A stretch of DNA of 64,000 nt from CAWBRT01 sp963814745. GTDB lineage: Bacteria; Acidobacteriota; Terriglobia; Terriglobales; Acidobacteriaceae. This document shows, piece by piece, positions 10,193 to 19,178 of this stretch. The DNA is taken from contig CAWFEA010000003.1 in assembly GCA_963814745.1 (NCBI GenBank), forward strand, positions 186,001 through 250,000, in the 5' to 3' direction. How positions within the stretch are numbered: the first letter of the stretch is position 1; the number at the start of each line of letters is the position of its first letter. The notes below the pieces were generated by a model. The model saw only the letters and a program-made list of their open reading frames with translations. It was not told the DNA's origin and ran no database searches. Both the position numbers and the translations under genes were made by a program.

Positions 10193-10864
10193 GTGTCTCA
10201 GCCATTGGCAACCATCTCCGGCACGGCATCGGCAGCGACGCTCTCCGGGCGTTTCCCGGTCACCGCAGAAGCTATTTCACATTGGTTTGCCGTCTACACC
10301 ACGGCACGGCACGAGAAGCGCGTAGCTCAGCATTTTCAGCAGAGGGGCATCGAGTACTTTTTGCCGCTTTATCAGGTGCCGCGAAAGTGGAGAAATGGGC
10401 TGCGGGTCACAATTGAGCTGCCGCTGTTTCCCAATTACCTTTTCGTCCGGGTTGACTCCTCCGTGCGCGGCCGTGTTTTAGCGATTCCCGGCGTGTTGTC
10501 GCTGGTCGGCGGGCGCTCTCCTTCAGCGGTACCCGAGGCGGAGATCGAATGGCTTCGTGCCGGCGTCAATCTTGGCAAATTCGAGCCGCATCCCTACCTG
10601 CTCAGCGGGCAAAAGGTCCGCGTCAAAAGCGGCTGCCTGGCGGGGCTGGAAGGCGTGCTGGTGCGAAGCAACAACCGGACACGCGCGGTGGTTACGATTG
10701 AACAGATCATGCGCAGCGTAGCCGTCGAACTAGAAAACGACGAATTGGAAATTGTGTCTGAGCAAGGCCCCGTGCAGCCGCCCGTCCGTGACGAAAGGCA
10801 ACCCAGCCCATCGAATTCAGGATGTGGCGGCGCCCTCCCGGTTACCTGTTTCGCGGGTTCTTAA
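10193..10864 (+). CDS. NusG-family transcription antitermination protein (UpxY/RfaH-like paralogue)
   Basis: A 223-residue protein with an extended N-terminus. The NGN domain spans about residues 28-125 (HWFAVYTTARHEKRVAQH, then a PLFPNYLFVRVD strand), followed by a KOW-type segment GQKVRVKSGCLAGLEGVL near 143-160. Stand-alone paralogues of this type usually relieve pausing in one long operon, often for polysaccharide synthesis. No such operon is visible here, so the target is unknown. The start is a GTG; the C-terminal 30 residues look disordered. A TetR-family gene follows after 46 bases. Confidence 0.88.
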   Translation: MSQPLATISGTASAATLSGRFPVTAEAISHWFAVYTTARHEKRVAQHFQQRGIEYFLPLYQVPRKWRNGLRVTIELPLFPNYLFVRVDSSVRGRVLAIPGVLSLVGGRSPSAVPEAEIEWLRAGVNLGKFEPHPYLLSGQKVRVKSGCLAGLEGVLVRSNNRTRAVVTIEQIMRSVAVELENDELEIVSEQGPVQPPVRDERQPSPSNSGCGGALPVTCFAGS

Positions 10865-10910
10865 AAATCCATTCATTCGCACGACAATACTTTATGAGGC
10901 AGATCATCTG

Positions 10911-11558
10911 ATGTCCGTCGCCAAACTCAAAATCCTGAAGGCGGCATCCACGCTTTTCGCCGCCCGCGGTTTCCACGGTACGACCACGCGCGCCCTGGCA
11001 ACCAGGGCCTCGGTGAACGAAGCAACCATTTTCAAGATCTTCCGGAGCAAGCGGCGGCTGTACCGGGAAACTCTGGAATGGAAGCTGCGCGAGCTCACCG
11101 CACGTTCACTTCCGGAGTGGCCCGCGGACCCATACTTCCTGTTCACTCATGTCATTGAGGCCCGCGAGCGGGATCCGCAGGTGATGCGACTGATCCTGTT
11201 CGGAGTGCTCGAGGCCTTTCCGGAGTTCAAGAAGGTATTGCACGATTGGAGGCGCGACTACTACGGCCGGCTGGATACCATCATCGAAGAGCAGAAGAAG
11301 GCCGGGGTGGTAGCTGACGACGTTCCGGCAACCCTCGCCGGGGTGGCGCTCACCGGGCTTGCCATCTACCACTATCTGTTCTTCGATGTATTCAAAATAG
11401 ACGATGACTTATCCGTCTCGCGCGACGAACTAACCAAGTTCTACTACCGTCTCTGGCGTCAAGGATTGTGCGAACGCCTTCCCGGCGAGAGCGAGAAGGG
11501 CGCTATCGGGCAGGGTGACGGCGAAACTCGCGCAGCCCTGGTATCGGCCCACGATTAG
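10911..11558 (+). CDS. TetR/AcrR-family transcriptional regulator
   Basis: About 215 residues from the ATG at 10911. The N-terminal helix-turn-helix is typical: KILKAASTLFAARGFHGTTT, then a recognition helix in VNEATIFKIFRSKRRLY. The C-terminal ligand domain is mostly helical and not diagnostic. Genes of this kind usually repress neighbours and respond to a small molecule. The downstream lactonase-like gene and ABC importer on the same strand are the natural candidates. The open frame extends upstream into the NusG gene, but without a convincing start. Confidence 0.9.
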   Translation: MSVAKLKILKAASTLFAARGFHGTTTRALATRASVNEATIFKIFRSKRRLYRETLEWKLRELTARSLPEWPADPYFLFTHVIEARERDPQVMRLILFGVLEAFPEFKKVLHDWRRDYYGRLDTIIEEQKKAGVVADDVPATLAGVALTGLAIYHYLFFDVFKIDDDLSVSRDELTKFYYRLWRQGLCERLPGESEKGAIGQGDGETRAALVSAHD

Positions 11559-11641
11559 CCGAAGGGCTCGCTGCGGCCGGGTTCGATCAGCCGGCGGATG
11601 CCGTTTACATACCCTAATCAGAGAGCAGGCAGGATTCGACG

Positions 11642-12358
11642 ATGAAGATTACCCCTTTGCATGTCGGCGATATTTTTCGCGATAAGTCCTCATTCACGTG
11701 CGCGCGCAATCAGGGCGTCAAGCTGACGTTGCCGGTTCTCTGCTGGCTGATTGATACCGGCGCCATGAAGATCATCGTGGATACGGGGACCAACGCGCCG
11801 GAGGAGACGGCCGAGCATCACAAGCCGCTCAGCAGGAGCAGGGAGCAGGAGCTTCCGACGCTGCTGCACTCGCTCGGAGTGGAGCCGGGCGAAATCAAGC
11901 TGGTCATACTCACCCACCTCCATTGGGACCATTGCTACAACAACGACCTGTTCCCAAAGGCGGAGTTTATGGTCCAGCGAACCGAATTGCGGTATGCGGT
12001 CGCGCCCCTGCCTCTGCACTCACACGCCTATGATTGGCCGCCGGTCGTGGGCACGCGGTACACGGTGCTCGACGGCGACAAAAATCTCGGCAATGGAATT
12101 TCAGTGATTACTACGCCCGGACATACGCCCGGTTTCCAGAGCGTGCTCGTGGAGGGCCCGCAAAAGAGGGTGCTGATCGCCAGTGACACGATCCCGCTGT
12201 TCGAGAACTGGCAGCAGAATCCTCCCCTTCCGAGCGGCGTATATAACAACCTGGAAGAGTACTATTCGACGTTCGACAAAATACGGAGGCTGAATACAGA
12301 CATGGTATTACCCGGTCATGACGCCGGGGTGTTGGAGCAAAGGGAGTACGTCCTCTAG
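11642..12358 (+). CDS. Metallo-beta-lactamase-fold hydrolase, N-acyl homoserine lactonase-like
   Basis: A 238-residue protein with the dinuclear zinc motif THLHWDH (H92, H94, D96, H97), a later GHTPGFQSV histidine and the ASDT aspartate ligand, then a final PGHDAGV histidine. The arrangement and length match the AHL-lactonase-like branch. Members open lactone rings of quorum signals, but many act on other esters or lactones. Beside a catabolic ABC importer, a lactone intermediate is as plausible as a signal. Confidence 0.88.
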   Translation: MKITPLHVGDIFRDKSSFTCARNQGVKLTLPVLCWLIDTGAMKIIVDTGTNAPEETAEHHKPLSRSREQELPTLLHSLGVEPGEIKLVILTHLHWDHCYNNDLFPKAEFMVQRTELRYAVAPLPLHSHAYDWPPVVGTRYTVLDGDKNLGNGISVITTPGHTPGFQSVLVEGPQKRVLIASDTIPLFENWQQNPPLPSGVYNNLEEYYSTFDKIRRLNTDMVLPGHDAGVLEQREYVL

Positions 12359-12364
12359 AAGCAA

Positions 12365-12383
12365 CGGCGGCACTCTGCCGCCG
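12365..12383 (+). terminator. GC-rich hairpin after the lactonase-like gene
   Basis: An 8 bp perfect stem CGGCGGCA/TGCCGCCG with a 3-base loop lies 7 bases after the stop codon. There is no T-run after it, so it may slow or protect rather than terminate a transcript. Confidence 0.4.
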
Positions 12384-12624
12384 GCCACGGATTCCGCGCG
12401 GCTCGGTACTCCAAATGCGGAACCGGGGTTTCTCAGTTTGAAGTCCTTACCTAACCAGGAAAGCAAGTCAAAGATTTGAACTCGGCGAACGCGCCGAACT
12501 TCGTCCAGGCCGCGGGTACCCGTGACCTGCCTCATGACATTCCAGAATACACAGCTCCCCGTGAGTTCTGTTGGCGGCAATCGAAGAGCGGGCGGCAAGC
12601 CGAATATGGAGGAAAGGAAACGCT

Positions 12625-13908
12625 ATGGAGAAGAAGAATGGTAGCAAGGCTGAAACATCGGGAGTGACGCGAAGGAACTTTTTGAAGATGACCGGCGCGG
12701 GTGCCCTGGCCGTCGGGGCGGGCTCCCTAGTAGGCGTGCGGCCCGCGAGGGCCGCTGTTCCCGACATCAAAATCGCCTGCGTTTATCCCCTATCCGGAGC
12801 TTTTTCACGCAACGGAAACCTTAAATATCAAGGCGTGAAGGCAGCCATGGGATGGGTGAACGACCGGGGCGGAATCAAGTCGCTCGGCGGCGCCAAACTG
12901 GTGCCGGTGGTTGCCGACTGCGCCAGCACCGTGGAAGGCGCGTCCAGCGCCATGGAGCGCTTGTGCAGAGATCCTGAGATCGTGATGGCTCTGGGGTCCT
13001 GGGCAAGCTCTTTCACCATGTCATCGACAGAAGTGACGGAAAGGCTGGGGATTCCACAGTACTCCTGTTCCTTCGCCGACTCGCTTACGGAGCGCGGGTT
13101 CAAGTGGGGGTTCTATCCCAATGCTCCCTACAGCACCTTGACGAAAATCGTTTGTCCGCAGGTGCTCGAGCTGGCCAAGAATGCGGGCAAGACCATCAAG
13201 ACGGCGATGATCGTCGGTAACAACCAGGCGGCGAGCACGTCTTTCTACAAGGCATGCAAGGATAATCTGATCCCGATGGGAGTCCAGTTCATTGCCGAGG
13301 AAACCTGGGCGATCGGCACTCTCACCGACGCGACCCCGGTCATGGCGAAGGTCAAGAAGACGAATCCCGATCTGGTCATTTACATGGGCGATGCCCTGAC
13401 CGAAATCCAAATGTGCATGATGAAAAAGAAGGAGCTTCGCATCCACGTGCCCTTCTTCTGCGGCGGCGGCTGGCTGGGAGATCCATCCTTGAAGTTCGCC
13501 GGCGAATACCTTGAGAGCTGGATCGCACTCACGCCCTCATTCCCGCACAAGCTGACACCACCGGAGTGGGTTGACCGTTCTCTGGCGCAGTGCCGCAAAG
13601 AGTACTCCAAGGACGAGGCCTGGGTAGGGCAGGAATTGAGCTTTGCCTGGAACCAGGTTCCGGTCATGGCCGAGGTTCTGGAGCGCGCCGGCAGCCGCGA
13701 TCACAACGCCCTTCGCGAAGCGGCCGTCAAGCTGGACCTCAAGAACGTGATGGCGACGCGCCATATTCCCGGACAGGGGATTGCATTCGACAATGTCGGC
13801 CGCATCGCTCCAAAATACCGCGAAGCCCTCATCATCCAGTGGCAGGGCGGCAAGCCGGTAGTCGTCTATCCTCCGAATTTGGCTCAGGCGAAAGCCGTCT
13901 GGAGATAA
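12625..13908 (+). CDS. ABC transporter substrate-binding protein, branched-chain amino acid type (Tat signal)
   Basis: 427 residues from an ATG preceded by GGAGGAAAGG. The twin-arginine signal TRRNFLKM lies at residues 15-22, with a hydrophobic stretch ending at ARA before mature AAVPDIKI. The mature protein starts with IACVYPLSGAFSRNG, the LivK/periplasmic-binding type 1 opening, and ends with GIAFDNVGRIAPKY. It is followed by permease and ATPase genes of the Liv family, so it is the capture component of that importer. Tat export suggests it folds in the cytoplasm. In this family such proteins bind amino acids, amides or aromatic and short organic acids; the ligand cannot be read from sequence. 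Confidence 0.92.
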   Translation: MEKKNGSKAETSGVTRRNFLKMTGAGALAVGAGSLVGVRPARAAVPDIKIACVYPLSGAFSRNGNLKYQGVKAAMGWVNDRGGIKSLGGAKLVPVVADCASTVEGASSAMERLCRDPEIVMALGSWASSFTMSSTEVTERLGIPQYSCSFADSLTERGFKWGFYPNAPYSTLTKIVCPQVLELAKNAGKTIKTAMIVGNNQAASTSFYKACKDNLIPMGVQFIAEETWAIGTLTDATPVMAKVKKTNPDLVIYMGDALTEIQMCMMKKKELRIHVPFFCGGGWLGDPSLKFAGEYLESWIALTPSFPHKLTPPEWVDRSLAQCRKEYSKDEAWVGQELSFAWNQVPVMAEVLERAGSRDHNALREAAVKLDLKNVMATRHIPGQGIAFDNVGRIAPKYREALIIQWQGGKPVVVYPPNLAQAKAVWR

Positions 13909-13955
13909 AGCGCCGGAATGCTTGGCGCTATCTCCGCAACCATGGCTCCAACCCG

Positions 13956-14117
13956 ATGAAGGACGAGATGAAGCCGCGGCAAGGGATAGCATTCGACAAC
14001 AGCGGGCGGATTCAGAAGAAGTACCAGAACCTGCTCGTCGTTCAATGGCAGAAGGGGATCCCCGTCACGGTGTACCCCCAGGAACTCGCTTTGGCGAAAC
14101 CCATTTGGGAGAAATAG
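13956..14117 (+). pseudogene. C-terminal remnant of a second Liv-type binding protein
   Basis: A 53-codon frame reads RQGIAFDNSGRIQKKYQN and continues to LAKPIWEK. It aligns along its length with the end of the preceding gene (GQGIAFDNVGRIAPKYRE to QAKAVWR), clearly homologous but diverged. Nothing resembling the rest of a binding protein precedes it. The best reading is the tail left after a second binding-protein gene was mostly deleted. Confidence 0.75.
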
Positions 14118-14128
14118 CCGGGTGGGCA

Positions 14129-14159
14129 GCGGGCGCACGGCTCTCGCCGGTGCGTCCGC
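14129..14159 (+). terminator. Hairpin between binding-protein and permease genes
   Basis: A 10 bp stem GCGGGCGCAC/GTGCGTCCGC with one G-T pair and an 11-base loop, followed by a short T-containing stretch. Such hairpins commonly reduce read-through or protect the abundant binding-protein mRNA in ABC operons. Confidence 0.45.
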
Positions 14160-14222
14160 TGCGCTTTCCCGACAGCCCAAAGGGTGTTAGTGAAGTTCTC
14201 TATCGGTTTGGAAAAAGGCGCT

Positions 14223-15104
14223 ATGGAAAATGCGATTCAGTTGTTCCTGGAGGGATTGCTGGTCGGAATGTCCTACGCCGTGCCGGCTGCGGGGCTGACG
14301 TTGATCTTCGGGGTGATGAAGATCATCAATTTCGCGCACGCCTCGTTCGCGGTGCTGGCCATGTATTTCCCGACGTTCTGGTTTCTACAGTGGTGGGGGA
14401 TCGATCCATTTCTTTCGGCAGTCATTGCCTTGCCGCTGTTCTTCGTCTTCGGATACCTGGTTGAGAGCCTGCTGATCAACAAGATTCTCGGCGCCCCGGG
14501 CAGCGAGACCTCGACGTTGATCATGACCATGGGCTTGTCGCTGCTCATCGAGAACCTGATCCTGCTGGGGTGGACGGGGGCTCCGCGCATCATCAACCAA
14601 AGCTACACCCTGGACACCTGGGAATTCGGGGAAGTGCTCATCAATCATGCCCAGGTCTATAGCCTGATCGGCTCGATCGCCCTGATCGCGGGGCTGTACC
14701 TGTTCCTGAACCGAACCATGATCGGTAAGGGAATCAAGGCAGCTTCCGATGACCCTGAGGGATGCGCGTACATGGGCATCAACCTCAAGCGCGTTTACGG
14801 CATCGCTTTCGGGCTGGGCATCGCCGTCACTGCCGCCGGGGGATGCTTCATGGCTACGTACCGTCCGTTTGATCCGTTTTATGGAGAGGGGATCGTGGTC
14901 ATCCTCTTCGTCATTGTCGTCCTGGGCGGGTTGGGCAGCATCACCGGAGCGGTCATTGGCGGGCTGATCATCGGCGTGATTCAGCAGATGTTGACCCTGG
15001 TGGTGTCGGTATCGCTGCAGAACGTGGCGGTGTTCGCGATCTTTCTGCTCTGCCTGTATTTCCGGCCGCAAGGAATCATGGGCAAGAAGGAGCGCGCCAT
15101 ATGA
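14223..15104 (+). CDS. livH: Branched-chain amino acid-type ABC permease, LivH family
   Basis: About 293 residues with 8 or more hydrophobic helices. The start chosen is the ATG at 14223 after GGAAAAAGG; an alternative lies 39 bases upstream. Family motifs are visible: GLTLIFGVMKIINFAHA near the N-terminus and the EAA-like loop region KAASDDPEGCAYMGIN. The C-terminus ends in YFRPQGIMG, as in LivH. It overlaps the next gene by four bases (ATGA). Confidence 0.93.
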   Translation: MENAIQLFLEGLLVGMSYAVPAAGLTLIFGVMKIINFAHASFAVLAMYFPTFWFLQWWGIDPFLSAVIALPLFFVFGYLVESLLINKILGAPGSETSTLIMTMGLSLLIENLILLGWTGAPRIINQSYTLDTWEFGEVLINHAQVYSLIGSIALIAGLYLFLNRTMIGKGIKAASDDPEGCAYMGINLKRVYGIAFGLGIAVTAAGGCFMATYRPFDPFYGEGIVVILFVIVVLGGLGSITGAVIGGLIIGVIQQMLTLVVSVSLQNVAVFAIFLLCLYFRPQGIMGKKERAI

Positions 15105-16924
15105 GCGCGCGAACTGGTCGCAGCCGATCGGGCAAGGATTTCCTCGGCATCGTCGCCGTCTGCATCATCAGCCTGCTGTTGTCCTGGATAGCAGGCCCCG
15201 ACCGCTACGCGCAGCGGTTGATCCTGCTGGTGCTTCTCTGGGCAAGCATGAGCTCCGGCTTCAATCTCATTTCGGGCTACGGCGGGCAGGTGGTGTTCGG
15301 CTACATGCTGTTCGTGGGCACCGGCGCATACACCACGGTCATGCTGTTCAAGCTCTTCCACGTATCACCGTGGATCGGCATGTGGGCCGGAGCGCTGCTG
15401 GCGGGCGCCATCGCCTTTGTCATCGGGTTGCCGACGCTCCGCCTGCGCGGCCACTACTTCGCCGTGGCCACCGTTGCCTTTCCCCTGATGGCGTTTCCCA
15501 TCCTCAATCACTGGGGATTGGAGGAGGTAACGATCCCGTTCACCGGCCAGGGTGCGCTCGCCTTTCAGTTCGGCGATCTTCGCTATTATGTAGTGGCCGC
15601 GATTATCCTGCTGGCCGGCGTGCTGCTGCTGATCAAGACCATTGAGTCTTCCCGTCTCGGCTTTGCCCTGAGCGCTCTCAAGCAGAATGAGACGGCGGCG
15701 GAAGGGATGGGCGTCAACACCTTCAGAGTCAAGCTGATCACCTTCATGATCAGCGCGGCGATCGGCGCGATTGGCGGCGTCATTTATGCTTTCAGTTTGC
15801 TTTATGTGTTGACTACCCATGCCGTCTTCGGCCTGTTTATCATCGTCCGAATCCTCAGTATCAACATCGTCGGCGGATTTGGAACCCTGTGGGGCCCGTT
15901 GATTGCCGCTGCCATCCTGGTGCCAACCGGAGAGTTTCTTACCGCGCAGTTCGGCGCCCGGGCGCCTGGAATCCAGGATGTCGTCTACGGAATAACTCTC
16001 GTCTTCTGCATGCTGTATCTTCCCGACGGCATCTGGGGAAAGATACAGAGCGGCCTCCGCAAGCCCTCTCCGACAGGCGAGGCAGGCCAATCCCGCGTCC
16101 AACTTGAACCCGTGCTCGCCGAAGACGCCGCGCCGCGCAAGTCTTTGCTGCATATTTCCGAGGCCGCCGGCGTCAAGCCCGCCAACGGTTCGCTGTTGAA
16201 GGTGGTGGACATTTCCAAATATTTTGGAGGGGTTCATGCGATCGACGGCTTGAGCCTTGACATAGCCGCCGGAAAGCTGATCGGTATCATCGGGCCAAAC
16301 GGCGCCGGCAAGACAACGCTCTTCAACGTCATCAATGGCTACATGGAGCCGGACAAGGGGAAGCTGTTGTTCGGGGGAGTGGATTCGACCTCGCTGGCGC
16401 CGAATCAGCTATGCAAGATGGGCGTCGGCCGCACCTTCCAGGTTCCGCAGATGTTCCGCCACATGACCATTGCCGAGAACATCATGGTTGGCGCCTTTGC
16501 CAAGACCCGTAACCGGACAGAGGCATCGCGGATTGCCGAGGACGTTGCCGAACAAATGGGCTTGAGCGAACGCTCCGGCCATCTGGCTACCGGGCTCACG
16601 CTATGGGAGACCAAGATGGTCGAGCTTTCCCGGGCGCTGGCGACTCGACCTGTCTTGCTGCTGCTGGATGAACCGATGTCCGGGCTCAACCTGGAGGAGA
16701 CGGACCGCATCGGCGCCATCATCAGGGGAATTGCCGACCAGGGCATGACCATCGTGGTGATCGAACATGTGGTGCAGAGCCTGGTGAAAATCGCCGACGT
16801 GATGGTCGCGCTCGATCACGGCAAGAAAGTGGCGGAGGGGACGCCGCAAGAGGTCATCGGTCATGGCGAGGTAATCGAAGCCTATCTCGGGGCAAAGTGG
16901 AGAAAGCGCTATGCTGGCCGTTGA
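15101..16924 (+). CDS. Fused LivM permease and LivG ATPase
   Basis: A 607-residue two-part protein. Residues 1 to about 325 form a LivM-like permease (GFNLISGYGGQVVFGYML, with GFGTLWGPLIAA further on). After a linker of some 40 residues comes an ABC ATPase, with Walker A GPNGAGKTT near 397-405, Walker B LLLLDEP near 520 and the switch histidine in VVIEHVV. The signature region is LTLWETKMVELSRAL, a variant of the LivG signature without LSGGQ. One open frame without interruption covers both halves, so this is a real fusion. It overlaps livH by 4 bases and livF by 14. Confidence 0.93.
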   Translation: MSARTGRSRSGKDFLGIVAVCIISLLLSWIAGPDRYAQRLILLVLLWASMSSGFNLISGYGGQVVFGYMLFVGTGAYTTVMLFKLFHVSPWIGMWAGALLAGAIAFVIGLPTLRLRGHYFAVATVAFPLMAFPILNHWGLEEVTIPFTGQGALAFQFGDLRYYVVAAIILLAGVLLLIKTIESSRLGFALSALKQNETAAEGMGVNTFRVKLITFMISAAIGAIGGVIYAFSLLYVLTTHAVFGLFIIVRILSINIVGGFGTLWGPLIAAAILVPTGEFLTAQFGARAPGIQDVVYGITLVFCMLYLPDGIWGKIQSGLRKPSPTGEAGQSRVQLEPVLAEDAAPRKSLLHISEAAGVKPANGSLLKVVDISKYFGGVHAIDGLSLDIAAGKLIGIIGPNGAGKTTLFNVINGYMEPDKGKLLFGGVDSTSLAPNQLCKMGVGRTFQVPQMFRHMTIAENIMVGAFAKTRNRTEASRIAEDVAEQMGLSERSGHLATGLTLWETKMVELSRALATRPVLLLLDEPMSGLNLEETDRIGAIIRGIADQGMTIVVIEHVVQSLVKIADVMVALDHGKKVAEGTPQEVIGHGEVIEAYLGAKWRKRYAGR

Positions 16925-17621
16925 AAACGTTGTCGTGGAATACGCTGGGATCGCCGCCCTGCACCAGGTCTCCATGAACCTTGAGGAAGGCGAGTTCGTC
17001 TCGATTGTGGGTCCGAATGGCGCCGGCAAAAGCACCATCCTCAAGGCGATTTCCGGGACCGTGGCCTGCCAATCGGGGCGCATTCTCTTCGGCGGTGCCG
17101 ATGTTACCAAGATGCCCGCTCATAAGCGCACCGAACTCGGCATCATTCATGTCCCGGAAGGCCGGCGCATATTCCCTTCGCTCACGGTGCAGGAAAACCT
17201 GGAGATCGGCGCCTATCGCCGCGAGGCGCGCAGTTCGGCATCCAAGACCCTGGAAATGGTGTTCGAGCATTTTCCGATTCTCAAAGAAAGACGCGATCAG
17301 CGGGGAAGCAGCCTCAGCGGCGGGGAACAGCAGATGCTGGCGCTCAGTCGCGGACTGATGTCCATGCCCCATGTTCTGATGCTCGATGAGCCATCGTTGG
17401 GGCTTTCTCCGCGGATGGTCGAAGTGATCTTCGAGGCGGTTCGGGAGCTTCAGGAGAAGTTGAAATTCAGCATTCTTCTGGTCGAACAGCGGGCGCTGGA
17501 GGCTCTGGAACTGTGCAATCGCGGTTATATCCTGGAGTCCGGCAGAATCTCCATGAGCGGCGACCGGGAGCACCTGATGGGGAACTCGGTTGTCCAGCGC
17601 GCGTACCTCGGTGCCGTCTGA
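16911..17621 (+). CDS. livF: Branched-chain amino acid-type ABC ATPase, LivF family
   Basis: 236 residues, the normal LivF length. Walker A GPNGAGKST lies near residues 34-42. The LivF-specific IIHVPEGRRIFPSLTVQENL follows, then signature LSGGEQQML, Walker B VLMLDEPSLGLSP and LLVEQ. With the fused LivG half it forms the ATPase pair of the importer. It overlaps the end of the fusion gene, so expression is coupled. Confidence 0.94.
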   Translation: MLAVENVVVEYAGIAALHQVSMNLEEGEFVSIVGPNGAGKSTILKAISGTVACQSGRILFGGADVTKMPAHKRTELGIIHVPEGRRIFPSLTVQENLEIGAYRREARSSASKTLEMVFEHFPILKERRDQRGSSLSGGEQQMLALSRGLMSMPHVLMLDEPSLGLSPRMVEVIFEAVRELQEKLKFSILLVEQRALEALELCNRGYILESGRISMSGDREHLMGNSVVQRAYLGAV

Positions 17622-17774
17622 TGACGATACCTATTTCCATCGCGAGCCGGTTCTTCCCCAAGGCTCCGGCGCCCCGCTAATCCCAAACCACTGTTTCCAA
17701 CGATTAATACCAGAGAGACCACCGCGGCGGGTCGGGTCAGCCCTCCAAGTGGGAGGTTCTATGAGGAGTTATCC

Positions 17775-19178
17775 ATGAGCGACGTGAGCATATCCGAGAA
17801 ACTGGCTGGGCATATCGGCGGGATTTCCTTCGACGCGCTCCCCCAGTCAACCATCGAGAAGGTGAAGTTGTGCATCCTGGACCAATTCGGCGCGCATTAC
17901 GCCGGATACCGCATAGCTCCTTGCGATGCCGTCAGGGGATATCTCTCTTACCTGAATGACGGACCTCAGGCAACCGTGTGGAGCACCGGGGGTCGCACCT
18001 CCTGCACGGAAGCGGCCTTCGCCAACAGCGCCATTGCGCACGTGACGGTATTCGACGACATGCATGCCAAGAGCGCCGCTCACTACGGGTCGATGGTCAT
18101 TCCCGCTGCTTTGGCGCTGGGCGAACACCTGAAGTGCAGCGGCAAGGAACTGGTTACGGCGATCGTATGCGGCTACGAGGCGGGCATACGGGTCGGCTCA
18201 GCCATCATGTCGCCGTTCTTCGCCAAGTCGGGCTTCCGGCCGAGTGGCACGTTTGGTGCGATCGGCAGCGCGGCGGCAGCGGGCAGGCTGCTGAAGCTGA
18301 CCGCCGATCAGATGGTGAATGCCATCGGCCTGGCGGCTAATTTCGCAGTCGGATTGATGGCCTGGGCCAACGATGGAACCGACGATTCGATGTACCACAC
18401 CGCCCTGGCCTCGAGAAGCGGAATCCTGTCTGCGATTCTAGCCAAGTCCGGCGCCGGCGCTCCTCGCCATATTTTTGAAGTCGACAACGGATTTTCCTTG
18501 GTCTACGCCGGTAACCGCGAGGCCGGCTCGGAGATCGTCTCCCATCTGCAGGGCGGCTACAAGGTCGAGGAAGTCTATTTCAAACCGGTCGCGGCCTGTG
18601 CCTTTGTGCAGTCGGCGGCCCAGGCAGCCCTCGAACTTGCGGCGAAAAGAGACTACAGTCTCGAGGAGATCCGGGAAATTCAGGGAAGAGTCTTCCGCCA
18701 AGGAAAGCATTACCCGGGGCTGGACCATCATGGCCCGTTCGGGGGAGTGATGCAGGCGCAGATGAGCAATCCGTTCACCATCGCGTCCATCATCGCCAAA
18801 GGCTCGATCAGCTTTGAAGACTTTACCAGGCTGGACGATCCGGCAGTCAACGCGCTCGCCGCCAAGGTCGTGCTGATGGACGACGAGGAAGCGCAATCGC
18901 GATACCCGGCCGAACAGATCGTGCACCTCAAGGTCGTCCTGAAGGACGGCAGCACCCGCACAGCCAGCAGCCATAATCCGCATTTCCTGACGCCGCAGGA
19001 GGTGCTGGCGAAAACCCGCCTGTACCTGAGCCAGGCATTGAACGACGGCGCAGCCAGCCAGATGATCGACACGGTGCAAGCGGTTGAAGCGCTTGACGAC
19101 GTCAACGCCATAACCGAAATCATTTCTCGAAACCGGAAGAACCTATATCCGTTCACGGAAGCGGCATCGGCCAACTAG
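17775..19178 (+). CDS. MmgE/PrpD family protein (first copy)
   Basis: A 467-residue protein of the 2-methylcitrate dehydratase/cis-aconitate decarboxylase fold. Characteristic stretches are the early ILDQFGAHYAGY, HVTVFDDMHAKSAAHYGS near 94-111 (the usual FDD..H active-site region) and the later FKPVAACAFVQSAAQAAL (the usual K.....C segment). Family members dehydrate or isomerise tricarboxylic acids, but many uncharacterised members exist. It follows the Liv importer by 153 bases. Its stop codon TAG lies inside the left end of an inserted repeat element, so the natural C-terminus may have been altered. Confidence 0.9.
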   Translation: MSDVSISEKLAGHIGGISFDALPQSTIEKVKLCILDQFGAHYAGYRIAPCDAVRGYLSYLNDGPQATVWSTGGRTSCTEAAFANSAIAHVTVFDDMHAKSAAHYGSMVIPAALALGEHLKCSGKELVTAIVCGYEAGIRVGSAIMSPFFAKSGFRPSGTFGAIGSAAAAGRLLKLTADQMVNAIGLAANFAVGLMAWANDGTDDSMYHTALASRSGILSAILAKSGAGAPRHIFEVDNGFSLVYAGNREAGSEIVSHLQGGYKVEEVYFKPVAACAFVQSAAQAALELAAKRDYSLEEIREIQGRVFRQGKHYPGLDHHGPFGGVMQAQMSNPFTIASIIAKGSISFEDFTRLDDPAVNALAAKVVLMDDEEAQSRYPAEQIVHLKVVLKDGSTRTASSHNPHFLTPQEVLAKTRLYLSQALNDGAASQMIDTVQAVEALDDVNAITEIISRNRKNLYPFTEAASAN

